Assembly: GCA_013076295.1 (NCBI GenBank)
Contig: RQOL01000531.1
Span: forward strand, 620,001-684,000
From: Sanderia malayensis
Taxonomy: Eukaryota; Cnidaria; Scyphozoa; Semaeostomeae; Pelagiidae
Direction of reading: 5' to 3'
Length of the DNA: 64,000 bases
In this document: positions 1 through 23,000 of the stretch, piece by piece
Layout of the letters: the number at the start of each line of letters is the position of its first letter
Numbering within the stretch: the first letter of the stretch is position 1
Notes under the pieces: model-generated
Seen by the model: only the letters and a program-made list of their open reading frames with translations
What the model was told of the DNA's origin: nothing
Database searches by the model: none
Program-made: the position numbers and the translations under genes

Positions 1-2386
1 TTTTGCGTGTGATTTCGCCTCCTTCTTCTTACTGTAGGAGAGTAACTAACTGGGGATGGCCTATTTTCTGCTTCCTTGTTATCCATGGCCACTAGGGTTG
101 TTTTTATCATCTCCTCCTCTTGATATCCCCCACCACTGTACGCCTATTATATGTTTTCATTTAACGCCACTTCATGTTTGGGGTTTTTCTTGCTTGTAGT
201 TTCGCTCACTTCTTGCTGGTATATTTATAGCTTGTATATTTATAGCTTTAGACCAGGATCCCAGGTTGGAAGTAGGTGCTGCTGATTCTAGAACATCTGG
301 GGGGAAATTTTGCACAAAATCTAAGTATATTTCTGCCATGCAAAGCAAGGGCACGTCCGTTCAGGCTTGTTTGTGACGTTTAGCCTGGGCATTCGGCCCT
401 TGTCATGCGATTGCAATGTCAATTAGTTGTCTCGATATCAATTCTCAAATGCTAATGAGTACGGCTGTATTATTTTTAAGCATTACAAATGTCCCACCAG
501 CAAGTTTGTAGGTTCGGTAGCCTGAAAGTCATTATCACACAAGCTTTACAGTTTTCGTTACTTTACTACTAGCATCACCCTTCTTAGCTGTTTGCCATGA
601 TACAGTAGCTTGCTTTCTGGTTTTTCCCTCAATTTGGAAAGGGTGTATCCGTGAAAATCCGTGAAAATCACAAATCTATCGCCCTTGCCGCCAGGGTGTG
701 GCAACAACAGGGGTATCTGTCTCTGATTGGTTTATTTTCCTTATTTCAAGGCCATATTTGTTTGTTTGCGGACAGAAACAAAAACTGTTCACCCTAAACC
801 GAAAGGTTCACAATAAGTATCCCAAACAGTGACCAACCCAGCATAGTATTATGCTTTGGTATATTTTGAAGTAATCGTTATTTGGCGTAAAATTTAGCAT
901 AATCTGAATTGGGCATGATTTCGGTGCTGTTTGTCGGAGACGCTGTTTCCGTTTAGAAGTATGGGCCAATTCTGATGAGTGTGTTTTCATTCAAATACTA
1001 CAGTTTAATATTTAACACCCATGCTCAATTTTGCTTCTATTTTGCGTACGTCGCCACCCTTACAACACATACAGTGGCTGGCGGCAATATCCTTCATCAG
1101 CCTTATTTGGGGCTCTTTCGTTATCTGCACATGCTGACCTTTCAGACAGGAATAGCTTGATTTGAAATTTCGAATACTTTCTCTCTCAATCTGGCCTAGT
1201 TTGTACCACCTTCGCAGAATCTCCAAACTGATCGCTTAGGAAAAATTAGGGCGCTGGGCTCGCAACCGTTTCGGTTCCCCCAATGTCCTAGGCAACTATA
1301 TCTAGAGATGATGTTGTACCCTATTTTGTTCTTTAATCCGTTTTCTATCAACCTAAATTAAATTAAAGTGACCCTCAGGGGACACGGCCTATACACTCAA
1401 GCATCTAGCATTTGATTAAAACTATGTTTTGAAAAGTACACTCAGTTTGAAAACCAAAAAAAATCTTGTTGATGTGACTTCATGCAAACAACCCAGAAGA
1501 TGAATATTTGGACAGCCCCAGATTGAAAGAAACTAAATTAATGCACGTAATCATCAACAATTTGGAGTCGGGTTTTCTGGACGGGATTGCTTTAATGTCC
1601 CTGCTAGAAACAATGGGACATGGTGGTGGTGCGAATTGTGATTGGGGCCTACTGCTTCCGCGCGGTTTTCTCTTCCGCTTGCGGGCATTGTTTTTGTCGA
1701 TTTGTCCCCGCGACGGAGGGCGGCTCCTGTGTTCTTTGTCGAAATGATGGCGTTTTTTGGGCCTTCTGATTCTGGTACGCACGAAATAAAATTAATAACC
1801 AAACCAGCAACTGAGAATAATGACAGCTTGCATGTCTCCTAATTTGCATAAGAATAAAATTTTGCGCGCGACTTTTAGAGAGATTTGTATGGGAAATTTT
1901 AGAATTTCAAATTTCGAATACCTGATGGTACAAGAATTTTGTCCGGACAATCGAACCATTGTTATCCGAGAAACTTGGCCATATAGACTACACGACGCAT
2001 GCGCGTGAGTCAAAACTATTGATTGTTGCTGATTTACACGAATTTGAAATTGAATTGAATTTGTCACACTGATTGCAATTCCACCAAATCGCGATGTTTG
2101 TCAAGTATATACAGCTGCTTTAAGCCATCTTACATTCGGGAAATGGGGGTAATCACTCGTTGCAGATACAATGCTTGTGTTTAGTTCAGTTGCGGTTTTC
2201 TGCCTCGTGGCAGTTGTAGCATTTTCTCGTACTTCATCGAAGGTGTAGCTCCTAATCGTAATTTAGTTTGCAATTAATCCGACAACCATCTCAAACCAGA
2301 CCAGTTTGGAACGAGCTTTACAGTGAGTGAGTCTTCCTCGCATGATTATTTCCAGTCATATTGCGCGAATATAAAGGGCCCAAAAC
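1..2386. other. No gene recognised
   Basis: No splice-consistent or family-recognisable coding sequence was found on either strand. The short open frames here have no domain or conserved neighbour. A stretch around 1480-1800 is richer in G and C than its surroundings and has overlapping open frames on both strands. Their composition (Arg/Lys/Pro/Ser-rich on the minus strand) looks like chance openness. Confidence 0.5.
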
Positions 2387-2524
2387 ATGGTGGCTACACA
2401 GTTTCTGGGTCGGGCCGCGATTACGCGGCTTCTGTCGGCCTGTCAGCCACACCTGATCCAAGTTATTAGCCGCTGGTCAAGCACAGCTTACGAACCGTAC
2501 ATAAAGCTACCACAAGTCAGCTGA
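2387..2524 (+). CDS. Small ORF, possible mitochondrial presequence exon
   Basis: This 45-codon open frame starts at ATG 2387 and ends at TGA 2522. The predicted peptide begins MVATQFLGRAAITRLLSAC and continues with a segment containing RWSSTA. It has Arg, Ser, Ala and Leu but almost no acid in its first 35 residues, which is typical of an amphipathic mitochondrial import signal. A weak donor-like GT at 2516-2517, just after the codon for Gln43, would allow it to be the first exon of a longer gene. No matching downstream exon was recognised before 4762. It could also be a chance ORF. Confidence 0.22.
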   Translation: MVATQFLGRAAITRLLSACQPHLIQVISRWSSTAYEPYIKLPQVS

Positions 2525-2803
2525 CCACTGCCCCTTATGCGTTGTCACAAGGGGCTCAAAAGAGGTTAAGTATAGCTATTTAAATCGTCGTTACTCATAC
2601 TTCCGTCATTATTCTTGCTATTTATTTAACCATCTGGGTAATTCCTTTTATTTCTATTCTGAATTGTAGCCAACGTCACGTGTGGACCCTATTACTATCA
2701 GACTCGACGTTATCAGCGGCCCTGGAAAAAACAAATGCGTTGCTTTGATCAAATCATTGCTATCGTTTTTCCAGTACCTTCGTTTGGTGATGCATGTTCA
2801 AAG

Positions 2804-2958
2804 ACCTCGTTGAAGGTTCCAATATTCAAATACCTCGCTGAAGGTTGCAATATAAAAACACCTCGCTGAAGGTGCAGTGTTTGAAATACCTCCTGGGAGG
2901 TTGCAGTGATAAAGTATACCTCGTTGAAGGTGCAGTTGTTAAATGCCTCGTTGAAGGT
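2804..2958. repeat. 29-bp minisatellite
   Basis: Five to six imperfect head-to-tail copies of a unit of about 29 bp with the core ACCTCGTTGAAGGTTGCA and an A/T-rich tail. The copies differ by point changes, so this is an old array. The open frame seen on the minus strand across it is a by-product of the repeat. Confidence 0.7.
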
Positions 2959-3330
2959 AGCTACCACCGATGAAAATGCCACGCCTTTTGGGCTTGCGTG
3001 GCCTTATGCCTGCAGCCTTCCTTTTTGGCTATTGTTTTCCTTAGGAGGTCACGGGCGGCTGCCCCGGTGGTGTCGTCAGTCAGGGCCTCCATTATGATTT
3101 TTGATTGCGTATATTAAACTTTTGTCTTAGCCATTTGTTCCTGATCTGCCATTTTTTGCTAAGGGTTATTGTTTGGGGAGATGGGGGGAATTGCTAGCTC
3201 CCAAGCCAGCTCCCAAGCCAGCTAGGATTAATTCACTATTACCTATAAGGTTAGAATTAAGAAATGAGTATCAAAAGTTGTAGTCTTTACGTTCGGGATC
3301 GTGGGGTCACAACCTACGTGTTCTGTGGAC

Positions 3331-3425
3331 GGAGTTTGTCGGAATCACCGACCGTAAAATGCCTTTCTTTGCTCAAGCAATCCGGGCCGGTAGGCTAACC
3401 GCCCAATTTCTTGAGATAGCTTAAA
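3331..3425. repeat. Dispersed repeat family R1, copy 1
   Basis: This 95-bp segment, from GGAGTTTGTCGGAATCACC to TTGAGATAGCTTAAA, recurs almost identically (one-base length difference) at 3798-3891. Related, more diverged copies lie upstream of carboxylesterase copies C and D, where ATCACCGACCGTAAAATG and CTCAAGCAAT are shared. Function is unknown; it may be part of a short interspersed element. Confidence 0.75.
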
Positions 3426-3797
3426 TGATTTTAAATGCAATTTAAAAATGGTTAAGGTTGAAAGAAATTGCTTCGCTCGCTGATAATATTATTCGTGTGG
3501 AGATGGCGGCACGGGTTAAGTCCTTCATCAACACGTATGGCTATTTCAATAACACCCTGGATATTGGGGCACTGGAGATTTGCCACGCGACTGGCGCGGC
3601 ACGTTTGTAGGGATTAAATATTTGGGGCATATAGGAATACACATGTAGCATTTTAATCATTCTTCGTTGGAACTCAGAGAGCTAGCACAATTTCCCCCAC
3701 CCTCCCTCTCCTTATTATTGTTTATTGATTTGCATTATGATTTCAGTCATTGTTCTGTAGTTTGACCATTCGGTCAGTACTGCCTGGTGTACCGGCC

Positions 3798-3891
3798 GGA
3801 GTTTGTCGGAATCACCGACCGTAAATGCCTTTCTTTGCTCAAGCAATCCGGGCCGGTAGGCTAACCGCCCAATTTCTTGAGATAGCTTAAA
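3798..3891. repeat. Dispersed repeat family R1, copy 2
   Basis: Near-identical direct copy of 3331-3425, 467 bp downstream. The homology with the copies at 57.6 and 63.4 kb starts further left here, in the TACTGCCTGGTGTACCGGCC block just before it and in the preceding TTATTATTG...ATGATTT stretch. This copy is therefore the best guide to the full element. Confidence 0.75.
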
Positions 3892-14857
<10,966 letters not shown>

Positions 14858-15451
14858 ATATGGCTTGGAGATGACGAAGAGGAAAGCCATATTTGTTGAT
14901 GCTTGTATGTTATACATCAGTTATATTATGGCAATACTTTTTATACCAAGAGGTCTATCTGTCCTTTTTTTCATGACACTCATTGTACGATGCTTTGATG
15001 CTCTCGTAATGGGTCTCTGATTAACTGGAGTATAATGTTCCCTTGCCCTTCTCCCGTTCCTGTTTTCCCCACGATCGACTTTTTCACGGAGAGCTCTTAT
15101 TCATTTGAAGCTCATCTTTTGCAAGATTTTCACCAGTGTATATACTAGAACAAATATACTAGAGTTGATAACGAATTAAGTCCAAAATTTTGTTACCCTT
15201 CCCTTGTATTTATAACCAAAAGGCAAAAAGTTGTGTGGCAAGAAAAAGTTGAACCTTAAAGTCTAAAGTCCATTACCTGCTCAAACTCTTTTTGGTGTAG
15301 AAATTTAAACTTTGATACGAGGCAAAATGGCCTAATGCGCGAAGTGAAAATGCAAATTATTTTCCAAAACTAAGCAGTTTCTCTTCGACTTGAACTGAAC
15401 ATCGATTGAAATGGTTCTGATTGGATTAGATTTTGGGTTTGAGACAAAACG
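14858..15451. other. Intergenic, head of the OTUD3-type gene
   Basis: About 0.6 kb of AT-rich sequence between the fucose synthase stop and the next ATG. It must contain the 3' end of the former and the promoter/5' UTR of the latter. No recognisable element was seen. Confidence 0.5.
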
Positions 15452-18400
15452 ATGGTGAAGAAGAAGCGTCATGATAAACCAAGAGGTGAAAAAAGAGACG
15501 ATGTAGAAAGAAAACGAGACGAGAGAGCAAGAAGAAACGCACTAAGACGAGAAAAAAATGCCCGTGAATTTTATTCCCTTGAAAACGATGAGAATTATGT
15601 TAGTTTTTGTAATCAAATGGAAGTGATTGGATTAAAGATTAAAGATATACCTGGAGATGGGTAAGGAGGCTGATTTAATCTGTCACATACACCTTCTTCA
15701 TCTTCAGTTTCAAACTTGGATGGACTAGATTTTTTAAAACCAAAGGCAACCCAGTTTGCAGAGTATGTCAGTGGCGCACCCGAGATCAGTGCTGGAGGCG
15801 CCCCTGGACAATTTTTTTTTGAAAACCACACCCTTTTATTACAGGGAAACACCCATTTAACAGTAATGCTGGCATCATAATCGTATCAGAAACGCTCCTG
15901 GATTCTTAAACAAACTCACGGAGGGCTCACGGAACCTGGATTCTTTTACAAAATGGCCTAAAAGCACCTTAATATCTAGAAAATAGTTGGAATAGCGCAC
16001 CTGAGTGGCGCACCCAGCCAATGTCTGGGATTTTGGCGCACCCGCACCCGCGTTGTAGGCCTGTTGGCGCACCCGAGATCTTGTTGAAATCGGCCATACT
16101 CTGCAAACTGGAAGGCAACATTTTAATTACAGGCATGTCAAGGCATCACTTGAAAATTGTCAACTCTTTTTAAGAATGACCCAAGCTAAATTGCCAGAAA
16201 TAAAAAATTGAGCATTGACCTCATATACTGTTTCATTATTCAAGCTGAATCTGTTGTACTTCTAGATGATTTTCATATACTTTTGTATTGAAATATTGCC
16301 TTGTATGTATTGCAAAGCCATTTAAAACCTGATAAATTAACAAATACCCTGAGCTTTTACTCATAGCATTGCAGTGCTTGTACACGTTGTTGATGATGGC
16401 TTTCTCAATCATAGTTAGTATTTTGGCTCAAGTACTCTAACATGGATAATCTATGAAATATGATGTTATTTTTTCTAGGAATTGCTTATTTAGGTCATTG
16501 AGTGACCAACTTGAAGGTGACCATAGCAATCATGCTACTCACAGACAGCAGACTGTACAATACATGAGAGTAAACAAGCATGATTTTGAACCGTTTCACC
16601 TCGAAGAAAAACCATTCCTAGAATATTGTAAGTAGAGATGTACTAATTAAAAGAACATTGCTTTATAGGGCACCAAATTTAACTCTAAAGCATCAATTAT
16701 CTTGTAAGTCAAACTCCTCAGTATATTAAACATTTATTTCTTTCTGTTGATTTTCATGTGGCTCCTCCCAATTTGATCCTTGAGAATGCTTCTTCTGAAT
16801 TGGAGAAGTTTCTTGTTTCTCTCACTGTTTGAGGTATCAAGGCTTCACTTACTAGCAGTCTGTTTGAAATGCGCACTATTACGTTTTATCCTTGTCAAAT
16901 GTTTTTTCTGCTTTTATGTTCCCCAATTTTTATTTCTTTTGCCTTGCAAAGTATATATCTGTTTATCAAGTGCACATATACATTTTTATGCTATGATAAG
17001 CGATTTGTGTATCAAGTGTACAACACTATTTTTATGCAAATTTTTATTAGCATAAACATAGTGCTGTGTAGCCTGCTCATGAATATCCAAGCTGGAGAAG
17101 TGTAATTTTATATTTTTTTTCAGTAGAAGAACTTGGAAAAGATGGGACATTTGCTGGGAATGATGCCATAGTTGCATTTGCACGCAACAACAATCTTGAC
17201 ATCATAATACATCAATACAACAGCCCAAGATTTGTAATTAATGGAGGTGGTGCCAAGGAAAATAAACAACTTCATATTGCATATCACAACGGGGAACATT
17301 ATTCTTCCTTGAGAAGAATTTACGATGAAACAGATGAGCCTGCCTACCTAGCACATTTGAGTAGTTCACAAGGCAATGCAAACAATAAGGTTGGTCTATT
17401 CAGAATTTTCTGTGAATGTGACTCTTTCTATAGTGATCAGGTATCATCTTCTACTTTGGGCTACAGTTAAGATGGGTTTACTATCATTTAAATCAGTTCC
17501 TTAATGCTTGAAAATTTTTCTGTCTTTCCTGATTCTGAATTTCTTTGTATGTTGATTTAATCATTCAGCGCCAACTAATTTCTTATTTCCAAAGGTGCTC
17601 CAGTGATAAGCCATCAAGTATATTTTAATCATCTCTAACTGTTAGGTACCAGTTATCTACATTCTGTTTCAGACATTGCAGCCAGCTAAGTTTAACAAAG
17701 GAAGAAAGCAAGCAAAAACCAATCAACAGATGAATAGAGTAAAACCAGTTAAACTAGTCAGTCCAGTCACAGAAACTCGCGAGGCAGTGATTCAATGCTC
17801 TTTGCCCAAAGAATCATCTGACTCATCTGAAATCTCTATCAAGGATTCTCCAGGTTCAGTAACTACAGCTTTCACATCTTCTACAATAGAGCAAGATATC
17901 ATAGAGACAACCAATTGCAAAGTAATTTATTGAGATAACTGATTTCTTTTTCATTTTGTATTAAATAATTGCTTTGTCGGTTTTCTTGAAATTGTTTAAA
18001 GTGCATAAATGCTTTTTATTTTGATTTTTAGGATATAAATTTAGTAAGACAAACTCTGGCTGATAATGGTTTTGATGTAGATTCTACAGTTGCTTATCTT
18101 ATGCAGTTATTATCACTTCAAGAGGATCTTGTTGAATATGGTAGGTTGTGCATTTTTGTTAATTGTTTCATGCATTTACAAGATATTTACTACTTATATT
18201 TGCTATGTCTAGATATAATAGTAATAGATGGATTTTTATCTTGAAACTCTAATGTATTTCCACTACATTGAACTACAGAGTGTCAAAAGTCTGAGGACAA
18301 TATCACAAGCAATAAAGACAAGTTAAGTGAAGAAAACGAGAAGCAATGTGCAAATGAAAAGAAATTGTGTGAAGAATCATTACAAATGTTACAGGAAAAC

Positions 18401-18783
18401 ACAAATGAAATGCAGGAAGTTTCACTTGAAATGTCCCAACAAGAATGCGAGATGTCGTGTAGCACGTTACCAAACTCAAGTGATAACTCGGGTCAAACAA
18501 GAGGAACTGCAAAGAAACAACCAAAACATAATACTAAGGTGAGTAGATTTAAGTTTCTGCACTGCCAAGTTTTATGCTTTTTATGCGCATAAATAAACCT
18601 ACATTTTACCATGTCATCGTTATTATAGAAGATACTGCTTACGTTTAGGCCACACATCAAAGCAATAGACAGAGGAAAGAGCTTGCTAAAAGAGAGAAAA
18701 AGAAAAGGAGAGAGGAAGAAATGAGGGAACAAACAAAAACAACTAATGACAGCTTTAAAGATGTTGGACAAATTAAAATATAA
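15452..18783 (+). CDS. OTUD3: OTU-domain deubiquitinase, OTUD3-type
   Basis: Cysteine protease that removes ubiquitin from substrates. Seven exons join in frame: 15452-15660, 16479-16627, 17124-17389, 17673-17921, 18032-18140, 18279-18538, 18649-18783. The product is 458 residues, against 398 in human OTUD3. A basic N-terminus (KRDERARRNALRREK) precedes the OTU domain at about residues 50-190. PGDGNCLFRSL carries catalytic Asp69 and Cys72, GTFAGNDAIVAFA is at 127-139, and the catalytic His is His178 in NGEHYSS. A UBA-like segment follows at about 292-327 (VRQTLADNGFDVDSTVAYL). The end is a Lys/Arg/Glu-rich helix (NRQRKELAKREKKKRREEE) and the short tail GQIKI, both OTUD3 features. Extra length lies in Ser/Thr-rich linkers. 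All introns are GT-AG and phases agree. Intron 1 contains a hAT-like MITE. Confidence 0.92.
15751..16111. mobile_element. hAT-like MITE, 361 bp
   Basis: Perfect inverted ends CCAGTTTGCAGAGTATG / CATACTCTGCAAACTGG, flanked by a perfect 8-bp direct repeat AAGGCAAC at 15743-15750 and 16112-16119. An 8-bp target duplication is typical of the hAT superfamily. The interior is non-coding and repeats GGCGCACCC several times near both ends. It lies in intron 1 of the OTUD3-type gene and disrupts no exon. Confidence 0.88.
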
Positions 18784-18804
18784 GTAGGGATAAAAAGATG
18801 ATAA

Positions 18805-19319
18805 ACTTTTGAAGAATTCGAATATGCTCAAATCGAGGCTATCACTAGTTCCAGGCCACAAAATCTACACACGTTTTACGCGTTTGAGTTCGACCCGAAC
18901 ACCATCACCAACCGTCAGTATGCTATGCATTCACAACGAGTCAGGAAGAAAGTCGCAAGCAAAAAATCAAGCAGACGTTTTATGAAATACCAAGGTAAGG
19001 TCATTCTTGCTTTTTTAAATATCTGTTTTCTCTTTACTTATTTATGTTTATAGACGTTTATTTGCATCTTTGGAAGGATTTTTAGGCTCAAATTGATTTC
19101 TATCAAGATGGCCGCCATGACAGGAAAAATTGGCCTACTACCTTGCTAAAAATGCTGTGTTCGATCTTAAGTTTTTCGCTTTTGATTATTTTGTTCCTTT
19201 TTTGCTTCACAGGCGGTTATTTTACGGATAACAAGTTGAAGATATTTTCCCAGAATTTTCCAAGACAAGAAGACGATTTGCAGAAGCTCATTTCCAAGGG
19301 CATTGACATTACTATGTAA
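18805..19319 (+). CDS. Two unidentified coding exons (partial gene)
   Basis: Not recognised. An open frame 18805-18994 ends in CAA-G at a good donor (GTAAGG). It joins in phase to 19213-19319 after a pyrimidine-rich acceptor (TTTTTGCTTCACAG) and ends at TAA. The joined peptide is about 98 residues. It includes FYAFEFDPNTITNRQYAMHS, a basic patch RVRKKVASKKSSRRF and the tail ISKGIDITM. Codon composition and splice signals look real. No in-frame start precedes it, only a stop just upstream of 18805, so a 5' exon is missing or the acceptor lies inside 18805-18860. It sits directly after the OTUD3-type stop, so it could also be an alternative 3' exon pair, but the phase from OTUD3 exon 6 does not fit the obvious acceptors. 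Confidence 0.4.
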
Positions 19320-20048
19320 TTTTGTATAATGCATTGTTTATCTTCTTACACAAAATGTAGAATTTGTTTATTAAAAGAGTTTAGGGTGTGCATTTTTTGG
19401 GAAAATAGGAATAGGCTAATTTTAGCTGAATAAGGAGTAAAATAATTTCAATTCATTAATTCAAGGATATCTAGGGAATTCTCTTCTAGCGATAGGATTA
19501 AACTTAGACTAATTTAGGGATGTGCGTTATATATTTAGGATAGAAGCGCAATTAGGTAATGTAAGGACACAACGTAACTATGTAAGTGGGATAGAAGGGG
19601 ATATGGTTGGGGTAGTTTGAAACGCGAGGGCAAGGGTAGGTTGCGACAGTGTAATGCTGTCGAGGCCTATGACCGTAGGGTACCTGACCCTACGGTCGCA
19701 GGTTTGTCCCGGACGCTCTATATCGCAAAAGGTGGGAGGAAGTAAAGCACAAATTAAAAGATTTTGCCTTTGCCTCTGTGAAATAACAGCAAGAAACAAG
19801 TCTACTACAAGACTAAAGTCTACAAAAAATTGCATTCGCGATTTGCGAATTTTTAACAACACTTTGCACAAAACAAATTAATTTACAAAATAGATATGAT
19901 CGAATCTAGATAAAGGATTTGTCGATAGTATCTTATTGGAGCCGTTGCTTATAAAGCAACAATACTTAAAATGTATTTCAATAAAACAAAAAATAATACA
20001 ATACCAAAAATTCTTGCAGTCAGATTTGAAATGTTGGAACCAAATTGT
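19320..20048. other. Intergenic, convergent gene ends; small hairpin
   Basis: No gene. At 19671-19697 the sequence GACCGTAGGG-(7 nt)-CCCTACGGTC is a perfect 10-bp inverted repeat, in a G/C-richer island (about 19615-19735). The region lies between 3' ends of genes on opposite strands. Confidence 0.5.
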
Positions 20049-23000
20049 TTACAACCGACCTTCAAGTTCGAGTTCCCTCAATCGTTTCAAAATGGCATCC
20101 TTGACTTTCTTTTTATCTCTATCCATCTTCTTAACAACAAGACCTTTTTTTATATCGGTTAGTCTAAGAATAAGAGAGAAAATAAATTCAGTTTTATCAC
20201 GTTCTTAATAAAAACGTGTATCAAATTTATGATTTGTAGTTTGAAGGTGAGAAAGGTTTAAAAATAAAACAAAATAATAAAACAGAAGATGGGAGCTTTC
20301 TGTTTATTAATTTGTTTAAAAATTTAGATCCGAAAAACCAACGATCAACATAGATTGGCAAAAACAAGAATCATGCATAAAATAGTAATATGGTTAAAAA
20401 AACTCTCACTTCTCGTATAGCTTCGCTGCTTGTCCTGGAGTTACTCTGTCGTATTTCCTATGGCCAGTTTCTTTATACTCCGTGTAATCAGCACAAAATG
20501 TCGTCCAATCACCCAGCAACAAAAGGTCAACAATCTGGAAAAAATCAACACAAATATCCATAAATATATTCCCGAAAACCCAAAATGGGACTTAGAATTG
20601 CAACAAATAGCGCTACTAAATTCTAATGATGAACAGATCACGTTCTGCTCTCTTGAATAGATTTGAATTCTTAAAATCAAGGTCATTATATGTTCTAACA
20701 CTTAAACACTCAAACATGAAATGCCAGAATGACAACAAACGTTCAGAATGAAAGAATCTGTATGATCAGAGTCCAAACTGGTGCATGTTTGCAAGACCTT
20801 ATATTCAAAAAGTGCTCATTGTTAAAAGTACAAAACGCTAACAGCAGAAGCACAGCAAATTAAAACACTGATTCTCTTACCAATTTTCTGTTATTGAGTT
20901 TCGTGCTAGAGCATTCGTCAGACAGACTATAAAGATGACAGTCTGTTTGACAGGTGCTCTAGCACAAAACTCAGAGACACAAAAGGTCGGTATACAATTC
21001 TTTGTATTAATTATTACCTGGCGTAGCTCAATGAACGTCATTTCTAGCATGCCATCTTCAAACCCTTCTACTGGCTTTGAAGAGACAAAATCTATCAAAA
21101 GAGAAAAGAAAGTTAGCTGTAAACAGAATAATGCAACATTAATGCAGGTTGGGCTGATAGCAATACAGGGATCGACTTCTCCTCTACTGACCTTCACAAC
21201 ACTTTAAATCAATATTAAATGCCTTGAGTCCATTGACATTCATCTGTCTCACCTGGAAAAAATGATAACGGATAAATTAGCAAATTCTAAACAACTCTAG
21301 CAAATCACTGCAAAAACGCCATAAGCTACGACAAATACCAGATCAAACGCCAGGAAGATAATCCTTCAGCAACTATCAGACTTATTCTAAGTTATAGATA
21401 CAATAATTATATAATGAAAAAAAGAACCTATGATAATAGAATCAGATTTAGTAATCAATATCACATATAAAAACAACTATGTGCATATCAGAGTGCACAA
21501 TATTACTCACTCATTGTTAAAAGGGGTAAGAAAATACTAGAAGACAGACTCGGGAATAATTTGTCACAAAAAAGTATTTATGCAGGTCGATCAATTTCAA
21601 AACTGATAACCACAAGTTAAAGAGTTTTAGCATGAAGGCACAAAGGATGAATAGCACAAAGGCCAGAAGTCAACGCTATCAAGGCCAGGGGCCAAATAAT
21701 GCATGAAAGTCTAATGGAAAGAGTCATGCTGACAATCTGACCTCATCATCCAATAACATGTTCTTCAACTTCGTAGCAAGATGCTTACACGAAGACATAC
21801 AAGCTGTCTTGGCCACATCTCCCTTTGGGAATAAAGATGAAATAAATAATAAATAGATAGTAGCAAAGTAGTATAAGATATATCATGACACCATTAAATA
21901 TACATGTAGTAAAACAACTTGTTACTGGTAGACTGTCGAAGGTGATGAATGCTCCTTGTAAGTATGCAATGAGATCGACAAGATATTCACTGCTGTGTGC
22001 TCGTTTGTTGGACGGCATCCAGTTGTAATTGGCTGCAAAAAGGAATCGAGAGAAATGCTGCATTATATGGTATTCAACAGGAACATTTTAGCAATACTAT
22101 CATCATTACATAAGGAAATAATGGAACTAAAGCAGAAACTAGCTAAAACATGAAGGAGTTCTGTTCGTAGCAACAATTTAAACACAATACGAAGAAAGCT
22201 TACAGATGGTTAAGTCATAAAGATGGACCAATGGTAGCATCGACTTTAATTTATCAATAAATTGGAAAAATAGATAATTGAGCACTTCAGAAAGAAAGCT
22301 TTACTAACTCTCTAAAACCTATTTAGTACAAAGTACCGAGGGAGAATAAAGAGTAAAAGACATTTGTTTTACAAACATGGATGAAAACATATCGTTGCTT
22401 GTGATTAAACTTACAAAGACTGAAGAATTCATCCATCTTTGAATTGAGTTTGTCGAATATTCTCTGCTCTGCTTCGGCTCTGACATCCTGAAACACAGAT
22501 TAGGGTGGGGGATTAAATCTGTTCAAACAAAGATAAACTGAATGATATTGAAGTCTGAGCATTCTATATTGCAGGGAAATTGAGCCATGATATGCTTAAA
22601 GAGGAACTCTCAGTTATAAGGGAAATTGGAGTGACTAGGGCAATCAGAAAACGAGAAGGTCTGCATGCTTGAGATAAAATACAAAAATAATCTTTTAAGG
22701 CCACGAGATACTTGAAATACGTTACTTGGCCTGCTTGTTTTCAATAACTATTTCTTCTAAAACAAGTAATGCTTGAGAGACTCGTTGATAAGAGAATGAA
22801 GTTAAAAGAAGAAAATAAATTGATATGAAAACCGGATCTTACTTTAAATGTCGAGCTTCCATATAACTTCGTGACGTTTACACTTTCTTCAGTTGCACTG
22901 CAAAGAAAAAAACAAAACATTGAAAATTTTATGAATGCTGATTTAATCTTTTGAAATGCTTGCTTCAATTTTCAGATAGGGAGTTGCGAGAGTCCAGATC

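Noticed and set aside
1480..1802. Basic 100-codon ORF on the minus strand with overlapping plus-strand ORFs
   Set aside because: No domain and no splice support; openness on both strands fits local G/C richness.
20406..20408. Sec15 stop codon at 20406
   Set aside because: The TGA follows a GTGAGA donor; splicing to 20163-20049 keeps phase and adds the conserved C-terminus.
20441..20701. Independent gene on the minus strand near the Sec15 end
   Set aside because: The real coding here is Sec15 exon 20534-20410, followed by the last exon 20163-20049; other frames are shadows.
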